Assembly: GCF_026151205.1 (NCBI RefSeq)
Contig: NC_087080.1
Coordinates: 14,393,337 to 14,457,336, forward strand
Direction of reading: 5' to 3'
DNA: 64,000 nucleotides
Origin: Bolinopsis microptera
Taxonomy: Eukaryota; Ctenophora; Tentaculata; Lobata; Bolinopsidae
Below the pieces are notes generated by a model. That model was not told the DNA's origin. It was given only the letters and a program-made list of their open reading frames with translations, and searched no databases. Position 1 is the stretch's first letter; each line of letters begins with the position of its first letter. Below, piece after piece: positions 22,088 to 31,412 of the stretch. Position numbers and translations under genes: made by a program.

Positions 22088-23259
22088 TGTATAGTGTGTA
22101 CAGTCAGATGAGTCTCTTCGTCACAGAAACTATGAATGCAACGAAAAGATGCTGAAGAATTGAAAAGCATTCTCATCCGATTACAGGAGTCGGTTATCAC
22201 AGCCAAATCGAAGCAGTGTGTACCGTATTCGCTATGTTCACCAAAAGTCACCAGTGCAGTTCTGATGTACCTCATTCGCCATATTCTCTAAAACTTGCCA
22301 TTTAGATAAGATACATTTACTCGACAAAGCTCATAATATATCTTAAAACATAACCGCTGATAAACCACATTATTTCAGGTGCAGCATCGCCGCGTACCAT
22401 CAGTGGGAGTAAGAAGTTTGGATTTCTCTGCTGTACTTCTGGTCCACTCAGCGCTACACTCTCCTTCCCCAAGCTGGGGTGGGTTGGTGGGGAGACCATC
22501 TCCTTTTCCGCTAGTATAGAGAATCTTAGCAACAAGGTCATGACCAAATCAACGATACAGCTGATTGAGCGCGATGTTTTCATATCATCGTGTGGTCATC
22601 AGCGGACCGTAAACAAGACATTATTGACCGACCAGAAGGGAATGATTGCACCGGGTGCCAGTTTCACGTGGATCTGGAGTGATGTCGATCTCCTCCTACC
22701 ACCCCTCCTCCCGCCCTCCCACTTCATCCACTGTAACATCATAGATATAATGTACATTGTGGTGCTCAGTGTGCATCCCTCAGGGATTGGGTCAGATCTG
22801 AACGTTCCGGTGATCATCACCATCGGTACAATCCCACTTCGTCAACAAGAACAGGTGCAACACATCAACCTGAGCCAATACCAGCCGGACGCAAATGCAT
22901 CGCCTCCAGACATTAGTGCACCGCCTCCAGACATTAGTGTACCGCCTACAGACATTAGTGCACCGGCTCAAAACGTTAATGCACCGGCTCCAAACGTTAA
23001 TGCACCACCACAAGACATTAGTGCACCACCACCATACATTAGTGCACCGCCTCCAGACATTAGTGCACCACCACGCGACATTAGTGCACCGCCACCAGAC
23101 ATTAGTGCACCACCGCCCAGCTATGAAGAAGTGATGCACGGTGGGGCGGCGATGTAGGGGACTGAGGGAGAAGGGAATGAGGTCCAGGGAGGTGGGACTT
23201 ATGCTACTAGTTATCCGACTTATGCGTTTAATAATAGCTAACTTCAAGACAGTCTACTC

Positions 23260-23350
23260 TTTATGTTAGTCACTTATCACTAACTGATCACTAACTGATC
23301 ACTAACTGATCACTAACTGATCACTAACTGATCACTAACTGATCACTAAC
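23260..23350 (+). repeat. 11-bp tandem repeat (CACTAACTGAT)n at the 3' edge of unit B
   Basis: About seven units after the arrestin-B stop. Copy A has only one or two units at about 13575-13590, so the array expanded in B. Homology between the two duplicated units stops here, marking the 3' end of the duplication. Confidence 0.9.
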
Positions 23351-23498
23351 TAGTTACTAACTAGTCATTAACTAACAATTGTACACTATGTACAGTGCTT
23401 CAAGTATGCGATTCACATAGCGACTGCTAGCCCTATCACAGATGATTGAGGATCTCTTGAGCTGTTGAGGGAACATCACGGACAAGTGTTTCCCCAGG

Positions 23499-23811
23499 TA
23501 GGTTAGGGTTAGGGGTTTAGGGGATTAGGGGGTTAGGGGGTTAGGGGGTTAGGGGGTTAGGGGGTTAGGGGGTTAGGGATTTAGGGGGTTAGGGGGTTAG
23601 GGGGTTAGGGGGTTAGGGGGTTAGGGGGTTAGGGGGTTAGGGGGTTAGGGGGTTAGGGGGTTAGGGGGTTAGGGGGTTAGGGGGTTAGGGGGTTAGGGGG
23701 TTAGGGGGTTAGGGGTTAGGGGTTAGGGGTTAGGGGTTAGGGGTTAGGGGTTAGGGGTTAGGGGTTAGGGGTTAGGGGTTAGGGGTTAGGGTTAGGGTTA
23801 ACCCTAACCCT
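23499..23811 (+). repeat. Interstitial telomere-like array
   Basis: Mostly (TTAGGGGG)n for about 200 bp, then (TTAGGGG)n, then a few TTAGGG units, ending in a head-to-head junction, TTAGGGTTAACCCTAACCC (about 23792-23810). The graded unit length and terminal inversion are visible in the sequence. TTAGGG is the standard metazoan telomere unit; the G-rich variants suggest slippage within an internal array. Confidence 0.95.
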
Positions 23812-24084
23812 GTTCGAAAACACCTGTTCGGGAACATATGTCGGGCTACTTGGATACTGCCGTTAGAACATGTTCACGCTGATTGTATGCTACTGGAGGA
23901 CCAACTAGAACTCCTCCTCATAAATTAGGTAAGAACCAGTGCCGCTGGTCGGCTGCATGGTTGGAATTTGATCTAGTTTAAAGATTGGTTCCTCTATTGG
24001 ACGTGCCAGAAGACAGCTCCAGGTTTTCCAATTTATTGTAAAGTTACTCTAATTAAACCCGCAAAACTACTAAGTTTCTTTAAG

Positions 24085-24591
24085 GCACTGCAAAAAAAGA
24101 AGAGAAAGGAACTGGTGTCACCGCGCCGAGGATCTTGACTCAAGTTCAGTTAGCTGCTCAGGAACATCTTTATCAGGTAAATAAGTTTTACAATAAGTCA
24201 GTAATTTGCTGATAAGAGTTGTATTGGACCTGTTTTTGCATTTAAAATTTATGAACGCATCATGGCTAAAGTTACATCTCAATATATCTGTTTCAGATAG
24301 GAACTTCTGTTTCAGATGCAGACCAGTATCTAGAAAAGGAACTGGGACTTGCTCCTCTGTCACCCTCTGTCGACTGGCTCCGACTCTCCAGGTCAATACT
24401 CCCAACAAGAAGTTACAAAACAGAGATCCCAAGCACCGGCAACTTCTAAGGAGGAATCGTCGTGGAGAATACACTCTTATAGGACAAATGCAGAGTCTTC
24501 AGGTGGTTCTTCTCGCAAACAGTACCACACTGGATTCGGTGCCCTGCAACGATCAGGACGAGAGAAGAAATCTTCGGAAAATCTGACTTAA
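24085..24591 (+). pseudogene. Unidentified gene fragment (two exon-like segments)
   Basis: Exon-like segment 24085-24176 (30 codons, KGTGVTAPRILTQVQLAAQ, donor CAG|GTAAAT) joins in phase 0 to a segment starting at 24297 after TTTCAG. That second frame reads IGTSVSDADQYLEKELG then LAPLSPSVDWLRLSR and stops at about 24447. A different frame (about 24325-24591) is also open and Ser/Gln-rich, ending in SGREKKSSENLT. This looks like an old gene 3' end with a frameshift, or overlapping chance frames. I do not recognise the family. Confidence 0.35.
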
Positions 24592-25512
24592 ACCTGGACA
24601 TACTAACCACCAACCCGATAGAAATCCTGGCGTTTGCTAAGAAGACCTTGCTTGAGGGACCCTTAGACGCCTAGCCCATCACCACCACCACCACCACAAC
24701 AGACTCTAAACTTTAAACCCGATTCAGATAAAACATAGAAATAGAATTGTTAGCCAACAAAACCCAAAACATATCAAATCAGATAAGCCTGATAAACAAT
24801 TTTAGATAAAAACTACTAATATGTAGTATGTGATAGCAATGACCGAAACCTTCCCTTATTTGTGTTACTACTATAAACATTTTAAGAAAAGAATTGTCTC
24901 AGTTGTTTTCTTTTCTTTTTGTTACTTATGATGTTACTTTTCAATTTGTTACTTCATGCTTCATTTATTGAATCATAATCCGTGAATTATTTTAAAGCTG
25001 AGAAAATTAGATTTCGAATCGGTCACAGTGACGAATATTGGTAAACGTAAGGCGCATATACTAAGATTTATTATTGTTGTTAGTTACAGCATTTACCATA
25101 GCATAAAGCTGAACGCGCACAAACTACGCCCACAATTCAACCTCAGGCAATAGTGATAAAGCTAAAGCATGATAGAGGGAGCGGCCTGCCATAAGCCATA
25201 CGGATACCCACTGTATGCAACGTACGTATACACAGCGCATACTTTTATTCCAAATCGCGTTCTGGTTAATCTATTGTTTTTAAATGATTTAATTTACCAG
25301 TTAAATCGCCCATGATATCAGCTACCACACATGTATAGTTTAGTGGCTGACGACCATTCTTTAGTGCTCCTTCATAATGATGAAATTGCTAGGTAACAGC
25401 TTGATCCGTACGAATAGACCACGTTGCACGTGCATGATTGCTTTGTGCATTGTCAATCTAGAAAAAGTTACCGAAATTTTTCTCCTGACCTAAAAAATCT
25501 ACCTATCTAAAG
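24592..25512. repeat. Intergenic; holds left copy of a ~400-bp direct repeat
   Basis: 24830-25190 matches 27080-27500: it begins with ATAGCAATGACCGAAACCTT and continues through GGCGCATATACTAAGAT and AAGCTGAACGCGCACAAACT. The two copies bracket the orphan gene at 25513. Nothing else recognisable is present. Confidence 0.8.
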
Positions 25513-26130
25513 ATGATTCTTTCATTGTTAGACAGACGATCTCGATACGAGATAACCCAAGTGGAGGAAATCAGGATAGAGCCTGATTTCATGAGAAGAG
25601 CTTCATCGCTGGACTCTTGTTCCGATGAAGATGATAACCTGCCCGTCAATTTTGACACACACAAGATCGCTGACAACGGTCGAGGTGTGTTTTGGATTGA
25701 AGAAATAAACGAGGTTGAAGGCTTAACTTCATTTATTCTTCCTGGGAGTATCGAGGATGAGCCGGATGAGAACGATTGGAGTGATTCCTTCAATTACACC
25801 GAAGAGACCAAAGTTGAACAGCCCTTCAACTTACTTCCTAACGGGAAGCGAAAGAAAAGTGTTCGGACTAAAGTAAAGAACATGTTTAGGAATAAATCTT
25901 ACCGTCGACGAGCAGCGTATGCACTCGACAGTAAATCGACATCACTCGGTGATGGGCTTGCTGCATCCTTGGATAAATTGAAAATGTTCATGAAGAACTC
26001 TATTGAACGTCTCCGACGATCAGAACCGTCATGGCGTCGTGGACCCTGGACAAACTTTGACGACGTGTTCAGTCATGGAGGGAACAACTTTATTCCTTTC
26101 ATGAATCTAACTCCTGCCACTCGATGGTAA
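25513..26130 (+). CDS. Single-exon orphan gene, 205 residues
   Basis: A complete ATG-to-TAA frame followed closely by AATAAA (26145-26150). I do not recognise the family. The N-terminal half is acidic (ATG at 25513; runs such as SCSDEDDNLP and EDEPDENDWSDSFNY). A basic patch, GKRKKSVRTKVKNMFRNKSY followed by RRR, lies at about 118-139 and could be a nuclear localisation or nucleic-acid-binding segment. A short amphipathic stretch (LAASLDKLKMFMKNSIERLR) comes after it, and the C-terminus is rich in Trp/Phe/Asn. No signal peptide or membrane segment is visible. It sits between two copies of a ~400-bp direct repeat. Its length, single exon and adjacent poly(A) signal favour a real gene, perhaps lineage-restricted or retroposed. 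Confidence 0.6.
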   Translation: MILSLLDRRSRYEITQVEEIRIEPDFMRRASSLDSCSDEDDNLPVNFDTHKIADNGRGVFWIEEINEVEGLTSFILPGSIEDEPDENDWSDSFNYTEETKVEQPFNLLPNGKRKKSVRTKVKNMFRNKSYRRRAAYALDSKSTSLGDGLAASLDKLKMFMKNSIERLRRSEPSWRRGPWTNFDDVFSHGGNNFIPFMNLTPATRW

Positions 26131-26144
26131 AGAAGATAACGAGG

Positions 26145-26150
26145 AATAAA
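26145..26150 (+). terminator. Poly(A) signal AATAAA of the orphan gene
   Basis: AATAAA 15 bases after the stop codon of the 25513-26130 ORF. The short spacing would give a very short 3' UTR. Confidence 0.4.
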
Positions 26151-27079
26151 AGATAAGGACTAAAGATCACGGAAATGGACTGAAATGAAAAACGGAACCT
26201 GAAACCACTATACATGTGCTTTTACAACCACATACCGGATTTTACAACTTCAATACCGATTTTACAACTACAAATCGGATTTTAGAAAACCTTTTAAAGA
26301 CTTAAGCATCACAACATAGATGTCTAAGTCATTTTATTTTAGTCGGCCTTATGCCACAGTGGGGGGAGCAAAATTATTTGCTCTTCGTGCCAGCCTCGTA
26401 GCTCTGCTAGATCGTGTCGTGTGACAGGGTCTAAAAGAACTAGAGGTCCCACTGCCGCGGATCTGATTTGGCTGATGATCCTGGAGAGCGGTCATCTCCA
26501 TTAATTGTCTTTTTAATTAACCAATGACATAATATTAGTATGTCAACCAGTCGCCATTTCATTTCAAAGTAATAGTATGTTATACTTCAAATCTTATAGA
26601 GCAAAAATTCTGATTCAAAAGAATCTTGTTTGATCTCGTCTCCATCAATCACTGCAACTAAACTAAAACATGTAACAGGTTTAAATTCAAAATCTAAATT
26701 TTCCTTACCTATTATACTATACTAGCAGGAACCCGTCTAACCCTAAAGTGGTGTGAAGACTCGAGAGACTAAAATAATTATTACCTATCTATAGGTAATA
26801 AATATCATATAAATATCACCATTATTATTAATATGAACAGGATGAACATTTCCAGAGTGTAGATTACCGTCAAAACACTGTGTACACACAACTTCTCGAA
26901 GCAGCTGAAATAAAATCCATTTCATGAAATAGGTATAGATAGAAAAAATGGCAGAAAAGGGAGAACTGCAAACGGTAAATAATTTTTTGTACTCTATTGT
27001 ACTTCCTTGCTTCCTTGAAACTTCATAGAAACTTACCAATACCATATATGGAAGCGCTGAGCGCATGTGTATCAAAATT
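26151..27079. other. Intergenic, no gene seen
   Basis: Contains three short ACAAC..ATACCGGATTTT repeats at 26223-26290. At 26727-26790 a segment (CCCGTCTAACCCTAAAGTGG onward) recurs in inverted orientation at about 39540-39600, so it is a dispersed repeat. No coding signal is recognised. Confidence 0.5.
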
Positions 27080-27500
27080 GACATAGCAATGACCGAAACC
27101 TTCCCTTATTTGTGTTACTACTATAAACATTTTAAGTTTGAATTAGTAGTTTTCTTTTCTTTTTGTTACTAATTATGATGATTAGGTAAACTACAACGAA
27201 GAAAGGAGCGATAGCACTCAAATATCTATTTTCTAAGCACAGGAGATATTGAATCATAATCTGTGAAGTGTTTTAAAGCTAGAAAATTAGATTTCAAATC
27301 GGTCACAGTAACGAATATTAGTAAACTTAAGGCGCATATACTAAGATCTATAACTGTTGTTAGTTACAGCATTTACCATAGCATAAAGCTGAACGCGCAC
27401 AAACTTCGCGCACAATTCAGCCTCAGACAATATTGTCTGAGGCTGAATTGTGCGCGAAGTTTGTTGCAATAGTGATAAAGCTAGAGGGAGCGGCCTACCA
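27080..27500 (+). repeat. Right copy of the ~400-bp direct repeat, with inserted palindrome
   Basis: Matches 24830-25190 but carries a perfect inverted repeat, 27399-27431 paired with 27432-27464 (33-bp arms, no spacer), formed by an inverted copy of the adjacent CAAACTTCGCGCACAATTCA segment. The left copy of the repeat has no such inversion. Confidence 0.9.
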
Positions 27501-28112
27501 CACCCACTGTATTACCTGGGGACCTCAGGCTATCATGTTCATAAACATAGAATACTGAATAGAGATGAGGCGGAATGACAGGCTGAGCGCGACCCAGTAA
27601 CCACTGTATGGAAGCGCTGAGTGCATGTGTGATGTGTATCAAAAGTTCGGGACATACATTATTTGTACAACTACAACGTGAGTCTCGTGAGGCAAATCAA
27701 ACGTACTCGTAGTCGTGTCTATCCCTAGGTGATATGAGCGGCGCTCTTTTCGAGCTTCTCTCCTAGTATAATAATTGATCATACGTGAGTGGTGAGACTG
27801 AAAGCTAGGAGCGAGCAATACTGCAGTTCTTCTTCTTTTGATTGGTCGGCGTCGACTGTAAGCCTTCCTTGCGGTGGCTTTCACAACGCGTCCCCATTCT
27901 CCAACTCCTGCTGCTAGAGAGAGAGACTCCCAAGTTATATACCATAATTATATTATACATAGATATCGACAACAGACTCCGAGAGTCTTGAAGTTCTGTT
28001 ACCACCGCCCCTGGTGCAACCCCTTACGGGTTAACGATGAGGAGACAGGGACTTCCAGGGACGGTCATGGCCTGCTACATGCAACTCGTAGGAGTATGCA
28101 ATGTTCCTGTAA
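27501..28112. other. Intergenic, no gene seen
   Basis: A TGACAGGCTGAGCGC motif at about 27576 recurs at 52230. A TGATTGGTCGG (inverted CCAAT) motif lies at 27838. Open frames here on both strands lack family resemblance and codon structure. Confidence 0.5.
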
Positions 28113-29606
28113 CGTCATTGTAGACCACTCCTCTATCGTTGTTTTGAGTGTCCGATCCAAAAACCAAATCCTAGGGTACACGAGACGTGGAAGCCTGTGA
28201 GCGTGTTAGAGTCTGTTAAGTGTTAGAGTCCTAGGGCTACACGAGACGTCGTAGCCTGTGAGCGTGTTAAATCCTAGGGTTACACGAGACATGGTAGCCT
28301 GTGAGCGTGTAGACCGCTCCTCTATCGTTGTTTTGAGTGTCCGATCCAAAACCAAATCCTAGGGTACACGAGACGTGGAAGCCTGTGAGCGTGTTAGAGT
28401 CTGTTAAGTGTTAGAGTCCTAGGGCTACACGAGACGTCGTAGCCTGTGAGCGTGTTAAATCCTAGGGTTACACGAGACATGGTAGCCTGTGAGCGTGTTA
28501 GAGTCTGTTAAGTGTTAGAGTCCTAGGGTTACACGAGACGTGGTAGCCTGTGAGCGTGTTAAATCGTAAGGTTACACGAGACTTGGTAGCCTGTGAGCGT
28601 GTTAAATCCTGGGGTTACAGTTTACACGAGACATGGTAGTCTGTGAGCGTGTAGACCGCTCCTCTATCGTTGTTTTGAGTGTCCGATCCAAAACAAAATC
28701 CTAGGGTACACGAGGCGTGGTAGCCTGTGAACGTGTAAAATCCTGGGGTTACACGAGACATGGTAGCCTGTGAGCGTGTAGACCGCTCCTCTATCGTTGT
28801 TTTGACTGTCCGATCCAAAACCAAATCCTAGGGTACACGAGACGTGGAAGCCTGTGAGCGTGTTAGAGTCTGTTAAGTGTTAGAGTCCTAGGGTTACACG
28901 AGACGTGGTAGCCTGTGAGCGTGTTAAATCCTAAGGTTACACGAGACTTGGTAGCCTGTGAGCGTGTTAAATCCTGGGGTTACACGAGACGTGGTAGTCA
29001 TTGAGCGTTTAGACTGCTCCTCTATCGTTGTTTTGAGTGTCCGATCCAAAACCAAATACTGGGGTTACACGAGACAAGGTAGCCTGTGAACGTGTCTAAT
29101 CCTGGGGTTACACGAGACATTGTAGCCTGTAAGCGTGTAGACCGCTCCTCTATCGTTGTTTTCAGTGTCCGATCCAAAACCAAATCCTAGGGTATACGAG
29201 ACGTGGAAGCCTGTGAGCGTGTTAGAGTCTGTTAAGTGTTAGAGTCCTACTCCTAGGGTTACACGAGACATGGTAGCCTGTGAGCGTGTAGACCGCTCCT
29301 CTATCGTTGTTTTCAGTGTCCGATCCAAAACCAAATCCTGGGGTACACGAGGCGTGGAAGCCTGTGAGCGTGTTAGAGTCTGTTAAGTGTTAGAGTCCTA
29401 GGGTTACACGAGACGTGGTAGCCTGTGAGCGTGTTTAAATCCTAAGGTTACACGAGACATGGTAGCCTGTGAACGTGTCAAATCCTGGGGTTACACGAGA
29501 CATGGTAGCCTGTGAGCGTGTAGACCGCTCCTCTATCGTTGTTTTCAGTGTCCGATCCAAAACCAAATCCTGGGGTTACACGTCATGTGGGGGCCTGTGA
29601 GCGTGT
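28113..29606 (+). repeat. Satellite/minisatellite with higher-order structure
   Basis: The basic unit is about 43 bp: CCTAGGGTTACACGAGACGT, then GGTAGCCTGTGAGCGTGTTA and AAT. Every three to six units it is interrupted by a spacer, GACCGCTCCTCTATCGTTGT then TTTGAGTGTCCGATCCAAAA, seen about seven times (28120, 28312, 28650, 28782, 29010, 29139, 29290, 29524). This gives a higher-order repeat. ORFs in it are repeat artefacts. Confidence 0.95.
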
Positions 29607-29970
29607 TAGTTTCCTGCGGAAGGTGTTATTTGCCTGTGGGAAAAGCGGTTATGCTGCGGTTCTAAGGTTAGTAGAGGCTATTAGAGCCTTTCCTTGTTGT
29701 AGAGATGGCTAGTCCCTTCCTTTGCATAGGTTAGAAACACCCATGCACCTAGTCCCGTTCGAGCCACCCACCCCACACCGCGTGGAGGTTCGGTGAGGTT
29801 TTTCGTGGGGCCAATACTGCAGTTATAGTCATAGACTAGCAAAGCAAGCTAAGTAACTTCAGCAGTCAGCTAGTGAGTTATGTCCATTTTGAGGTTAAGA
29901 CTTGATCTGGACGAGTCATTTAAGCATTAAGGGCCTACGAAATAATTTCCACCGGTATTTTGTTGCGCTC
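29607..29970. other. Spacer after satellite, nothing recognised
   Basis: Unique-looking sequence with CCACCCACCCCACACCGCGT at about 29765; no gene or RNA fold was recognised. Confidence 0.5.
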
Positions 29971-31006
29971 CTACTAAATCGCTCGCCCAAATTTTAAGAA
30001 AATGTTTGTGAAAAGGCCCTTTGGGTATGTGATATGAAATTGTAAGTTTACAATACCAGGACGCGCGCCGAACAGATATCACCCGTTAAATATGAAAGTG
30101 ATCCAGATCGGTGTATTTTTGGACGCTGATTCCGAATCACCCCATGACGTAGGGTTAAAATGCTTCCCTGGAGAGTTATGGGCAAAAAAAGCGTTTTGGT
30201 CACGTGACAGGCTAGTAAAATACGAATTCGATTGTTTACTAGGGCCCGGGTTAGGGTTAGGGTTGTGGTACGTAAGGGTTATGGTTAGCTTCGGGGTTAT
30301 GGTAGGTAGTGCGCCATCGACAGTGAGCCGCGCGTGCCGACTGTAGGATGGTTTTTTAGCGCTAATTTCGGCCAGCACAATTTTCTTCAAACAAATAGAT
30401 ATTTAGTATCCTTCCCGACCTCCAATTGCAACAAAAATTGGTAAGCTTACTCATAGACTTACAAGGAAAGTGTCCGAAAAATTTAAAGCATATCCAACCA
30501 TCAGAAATTATGTTACAGCTAAAAACAGCGTATTTTGCCCCATTTTGATCACTATATCAACTCCAATATCCACCAAATTTTTCGGACAGTTGTGAAAGCC
30601 CTATTGGAAGGTCTTCGCCAATTTCCAAAATGATCTCATTTAAGGAACTGAAGATATATCCGAATAATACGACAAAAATGGTCAAATTTGGACGAATTTG
30701 GTCAAATTACGCGACTTTTACAGCTAATTTTGCTCCAAAAGCCGCGCACCATCAAATATTGCACCTAGGCGAAACTCACTGGTCTTTCCAAAAAGGTATA
30801 ACAAATTTGGTATTGTGAAAATTCTTACAGTCTCTAGAAAACAGTGGTACAAAAATTTTTAAAATCCGAGCAAGTTTATTTTTATCGTGCACCCCCTAGT
30901 TATGGTTAGGGTTGGGATTAGGGTTTATGTAAAACCGTTCTGTACGGCTGCAAAACTATAAAAACCAAAGTCACGTGAAATTTTTGGGCGAGCGAAATAG
31001 TAAAAG
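29971..31006. mobile_element. TIR MITE, copy 1 (interrupted by a hAT-like element)
   Basis: Inverted termini CTACTAAATCGCTCGCCCAA at 29971 and TTTGGGCGAGCGAAATAGTA to about 31003. A second, shorter copy is at 51172-51545. The shared interior includes GTGTATTTTTGGACGCTGAT, TCACGTGACAGG and GGGTTAGGGTTAGGG runs. Relative to copy 2 it has two extra segments: about 60 bp at 30030-30092 and the hAT-like element 30304-30898. Confidence 0.8.
30304..30898. mobile_element. hAT-like MITE nested in the TIR MITE
   Basis: Flanked by GTTATGGT (30296-30303 and 30899-30906), 8 bp and exact. The MITE copy at about 51430 shows the uninterrupted site. The termini are imperfectly inverted (AGGTAGTGCGCC on the left, ATCGTGCACCCCCTA on the right). 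The right ~110 bp recurs in inverted orientation at 52538-52660 inside the foldback element. No ORF of note. Confidence 0.75.
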
Positions 31007-31302
31007 CCGCTGACGAGTAATAGCGCAAATATTTAATTTCGATACATTGCGCAGGCCATGCAGCGCTAACGAATATCAAATATGCAAATGATGATTAATC
31101 ACTCTACACTCGACTGTCACGTGACTTTTTCAACCCGTTCTCTAGCTGGTTCTGAACGACTTTTCGAAACCCCAACCCTCTAATCAGAATCTGATCCCAA
31201 CCCAAACAGTAACCCTAACCCAATCCTTAACAAAAACATATGGCTATGCTGAAACCCTAACTCTAACGAGAAATTAGACTAACTTCCTTATACGGTCATT
31301 AT

Positions 31303-31412
31303 AATTTTCGTAATAATTTAATGGTTACCTTCATGCCCACAGTTCAATATTTCAACCTACCAATTTACCATACCTTATACTCATTAACTTATAACTTATT
31401 ATTTATTGAATA
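31303..31412 (+). repeat. Third, partial copy of the arrestin-upstream flank
   Basis: From about TTTCGTAATAATTTAATGGT to ACTTATAACTTATTATTTAT it matches 195-310 and 14705-14815. It is interrupted at 31412 by a TA-target transposon and resumes at 32502 as TACTATAATAAG. This shows the flank is dispersed. Confidence 0.85.

Larger units (their letters stand above)
17767..23157 (+). pseudogene. Alpha-arrestin gene, copy B, exon 1 disrupted
   Basis: Exons are 1' (to 17970), 18441-18639, 18788-18892 and 22379-23157, with the same junction phases as copy A. The original first 6-7 codons (15272-15290) are cut off by a retroelement. However, an ATG at 17767 inside the inserted sequence is in frame with exon 1 (about 21 new residues, then ITKFEIRLHDPLAVYYAGQ), so a chimeric start is possible. 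Exons 2-4 have no stops or frameshifts. Exon 3 is 9 bp shorter than in copy A. The tail is much longer than in A, with about 11 imperfect (S)APPPDI repeats ending in PPPSYEEV, which contains a canonical PPxY for NEDD4-type WW domains. Labelled pseudogene with caution; it may be functional. Confidence 0.65.

Noticed and set aside
22792-23247. Open frames on the other strand and other frame of the arrestin-B tail (CTNVWRR / MHRLQTL repeats)
   Set aside because: They are shadows of the APPPDI-coding 21-bp repeats.
23499-23811. True chromosome end
   Set aside because: Unique sequence continues on both sides and the array inverts at its right edge, so it is interstitial.
28113-29606. Regular repeats that could be mistaken for a CRISPR array
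   Set aside because: Units are contiguous with no unique spacers, the 'spacers' are themselves repeated, and the genome is eukaryotic.
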